A DNA stretch of 42,958 nt from the NCBI GenBank assembly GCA_007096045.1, contig SFAU01000122.1:1-42958 (forward strand), read 5' to 3'. This stretch comes from Microcystis novacekii Mn_MB_F_20050700_S1. GTDB taxonomy: Bacteria; Cyanobacteriota; Cyanobacteriia; Cyanobacteriales; Microcystaceae. Made by a program: the position numbers and the translations under genes. The notes beneath the pieces are model-generated. The model was given only the letters and a program-made list of their open reading frames with translations, did not search any database and had not been told where the DNA came from. Shown piece by piece: positions 41,291 to 42,958 of this stretch (its first letter is position 1; each line of letters starts with the position of its first letter).

Positions 41291-42340
41291 TTAAGATTTT
41301 TTATCCCTAATCGGCCAATGATTGAGAATATCCTCGATCAAAACTTCCTTGAGCCAAATACGACCGATAAGCGCCAGGGGAACCGCCAGAAATAACCCTA
41401 AAAAGCCAAAAACCGAGGCAAAAAACAACTGGGCCAACAGGGTAAAAGCGGGTAAGAGCTTGAGCGACCGCACTGTTAAAATGGGCAACGGTGGATGATG
41501 GTCGAAATATTGAATTAACAGATAAATACTGCTGTAGAGTAGTAAAACCGCCCAGGGTTGCCAGGGAGCTTCCAGAAGGGCGATAGAAAAGGGTAAAATC
41601 GTGCTTAGAACCGGCCCGAGGTTGGGGATAAAGGTGAGAAATCCTGCCAGGATAGATTGGGAAAAAGCGAGGGGAATGCCAATCAGGGATAGACCCAAGC
41701 AACTGCCCAAGGTCATAATCAACATATGACAGAAAATCCCTTTCAGCCAAGCTTTTAAATCTTGATCGCACTGTTCTAGGATTGATCGTACTCTAGGACG
41801 GTAGAAAGCGGGAAATAAACGCAGAAAACAACGGCGGTAAGCGGCAGGATCGGCGAGAATCATCAAGCTCAGGGCAATAATTAGCAGTAAGCTGAGGATA
41901 ATGCCGAAAGTACCGTAAAAAATGCTCAAACCCCGGCCAGCAATTTGGTTAATTAGGGGTTGTAATTGAGCCAGCAGCGTTTTAAAGTCTGGGAAGACAG
42001 TGGCCAGACTAGGATCGAGATAATCCTCAAGACTATGGACTTGTCCCCAGAGTCTTTCTATAGCTTGGGGAAGTAAACTAAATAATTGGCGAAATTGTTG
42101 GACTAAAGCGGGTATAATCCCCACAAAAATACCGATAATACCAATAAAGAAGCCAAAAAGAGTGATAATTAGGGCTTGGGAACGCTTGAGGTGATGACGC
42201 TGCCACCAAGTCACAGCCAAATTTAAAATCTGAGCCAGAAGAATCGCCATCAATGATAATAAGAGAATCTGTCGAATCTGCCAGAGAATCAGCAGACAAA
42301 AGACTAACAGGACTAAACCGAGGCTGCTGCCAAAAGTCAT
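41291..42340 (-). CDS. AI-2E family (UPF0118/PerM-like) membrane protein
   Basis: Integral inner-membrane protein of 349 residues with about seven hydrophobic helices: two at the N-terminus, a soluble stretch at about 75-150, then a cluster. Family marks are the LSLMILADPAAYRRCFLRLF loop and the GIPLAFSQSILAGFLTFIPN ... LGPVLSTILPF segment with the conserved IPNLGP. The FLAVPLALIGRIWLKE tail is also typical. Members have been proposed as exporters or ion antiporters, so the substrate here is unknown. It converges with tRNA-Gln, its stop falling 2 bp past the tRNA end. Confidence 0.85.
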   Translation of the reverse strand: MTFGSSLGLVLLVFCLLILWQIRQILLLSLMAILLAQILNLAVTWWQRHHLKRSQALIITLFGFFIGIIGIFVGIIPALVQQFRQLFSLLPQAIERLWGQVHSLEDYLDPSLATVFPDFKTLLAQLQPLINQIAGRGLSIFYGTFGIILSLLLIIALSLMILADPAAYRRCFLRLFPAFYRPRVRSILEQCDQDLKAWLKGIFCHMLIMTLGSCLGLSLIGIPLAFSQSILAGFLTFIPNLGPVLSTILPFSIALLEAPWQPWAVLLLYSSIYLLIQYFDHHPPLPILTVRSLKLLPAFTLLAQLFFASVFGFLGLFLAVPLALIGRIWLKEVLIEDILNHWPIRDKKS

Positions 42341-42361
42341 GATCAGTAAGGAGAAAAATTC

Positions 42362-42562
42362 CTAATCAGTTATTGTCCGTCTCCAGAGGGCAAAAACCGT
42401 GAGCAGAAAAGGGGTAAAAACCAGAATTAAAGTGTTAAGAGGACTGGGAGCGATCGATAATAAAGGGGCAAGATATTTAATTCCCAGGGAAATTAAAGCC
42501 GATATCAAGATTATTTTTATAATAAAGCCGCTCATAGATCGGTGTTTAGGTGACACAAGCAC
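42362..42562 (-). CDS. Small two-helix membrane protein
   Basis: 66 residues with two hydrophobic segments (GFIIKIILISALISLGIKYL near 12-31 and LNTLILVFTPFLLTVFALW near 42-61) and a basic C-terminus. It resembles small conserved cyanobacterial membrane proteins of unknown function. Start codon alternatives exist: ATG at residue 9 (MSGFIIK) would also be sensible. It lies 21 bp upstream of the AI-2E gene on the same strand, so the two are probably co-transcribed and could act together. Confidence 0.65.
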   Translation of the reverse strand: MLVSPKHRSMSGFIIKIILISALISLGIKYLAPLLSIAPSPLNTLILVFTPFLLTVFALWRRTITD

Positions 42563-42876
42563 TATCTTATCGCTGAAGAGGGTAAAAATCGGTCAAAATG
42601 TGGCAATCATCCCCCATCGGTCTTATTAATACTATAACTAACTCCCTACTGGCTGCTCCCCACTTTCAGTAGATGGAAAAGTTTTTGTCCAATAGCGATC
42701 GCTAAATGATAGGGGCTAAAAAATTAGGGATTTTTTTAGTATTTATGTACGCAGGCAACGACTAATGATAAGTAAAAGTTATCTATATCTAGATTGACTA
42801 ATCAAAGAAAAAATCGCTCAAAAAAACATAAAAATGTTAGAATAAACTCAATAAACTTCAGCAATAAATTTGAAAA
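42563..42876. other. AT-rich spacer, no gene seen
   Basis: No frame of note. A HIP1 core (GCGATCGC) occurs near 42694. The rest is AT-rich, presumably containing promoters for the small membrane protein to the left and for the partial gene at the right edge. Confidence 0.4.
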
Positions 42877-42958
42877 TTGATTAACGAAAACCGCCAAATA
42901 CTACTAACAGAATCAGAAACATTACCAACAACAATTGATTGTTTAATTCAACATATTC
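42877..42958 (+). CDS. Possible partial CDS at the right edge
   Basis: From a TTG at 42877 the frame reads LINENRQILLTESETLPTTI then DCLIQHI to the window end with no stop; a stop (TGA 42871-42873) lies just upstream, so this would be the gene's N-terminus. It looks protein-like but is too short to name. Confidence 0.3.
   Translation, partial: MINENRQILLTESETLPTTIDCLIQHI

Noticed and set aside
42399-42629. 76-residue plus-strand ORF
   Set aside because: It overlaps in antisense the small membrane protein gene, which has two convincing hydrophobic helices and an operon-like position.

Overview
The window looks like chromosomal DNA of a unicellular bloom-forming cyanobacterium, most likely Microcystis. 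The reasons are: the HIP1 octamer GCGATCGC in several places; the chloroplast/cyanobacterial genes ycf46 and ycf35; a cyanophycin pair (cphB-cphA); a TerB/Mo-nitrogenase-C-terminal-like protein; ftsQ-ftsZ; PEP-CTERM exported proteins; heptameric tandem repeats; and a heavy load of decayed insertion sequences. Species assignment is inference; no database was searched.

Layout. 1-1430: decayed DNA with a broken small gene and an IS5-type transposase remnant. 1594-6926: nucleotide-sugar genes (UDP-glucuronate decarboxylase, UDP-glucose dehydrogenase) that together give UDP-xylose for surface polysaccharide, a repeat/MITE-like island, a TerB-like/Mo-nitro_C protein and a SulP anion transporter. 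6957-14304: a fused methyltransferase-endonuclease directly behind the cphB-cphA nitrogen-storage operon, then trmD on the other strand. 14481-18238: a YdeP-type molybdopterin oxidoreductase and an exported SGNH esterase with a PEP-CTERM-like tail. 18450-26030 is the accessory core: IS701 pseudogene, class I lysyl-tRNA synthetase with a broken partner gene, a duplicated fragment of a methyltransferase gene, a PEP-CTERM protein, a TnpB without a visible zinc ribbon, the methyltransferase itself, and an IS200/IS605-ended non-coding element that looks like a stand-alone structured (HEARO/omega-like) RNA.

26055-31206 returns to core genes: an apparent RHH protein-ycf46-ycf35 operon closed by a clear intrinsic terminator, and a divergent amino-acid ABC transporter pair resembling bgtA/bgtB. 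31519-32939 holds two adjacent genes sharing an uncharacterised 'SGRxNPxW' domain, one fused to a Cys/His domain. 33177-35800 is a pile-up of IS630 and ISL3 remnants and a complete IS607 element, the last of which splits a coiled-coil/membrane protein gene. 36160-42958 is core: thiD, ftsZ, ftsQ, a carboxyl-terminal processing protease, tRNA-Gln(UUG), an AI-2E family membrane protein and a small membrane protein.

The genes work together in recognisable modules: sugar-nucleotide supply, cyanophycin storage with basic amino-acid/glutamine uptake, cell division, and envelope proteolysis. The most unusual parts are the non-coding IS605-ended element, the SGRxNPxW pair, the class I LysRS island, and the IS607-split gene.
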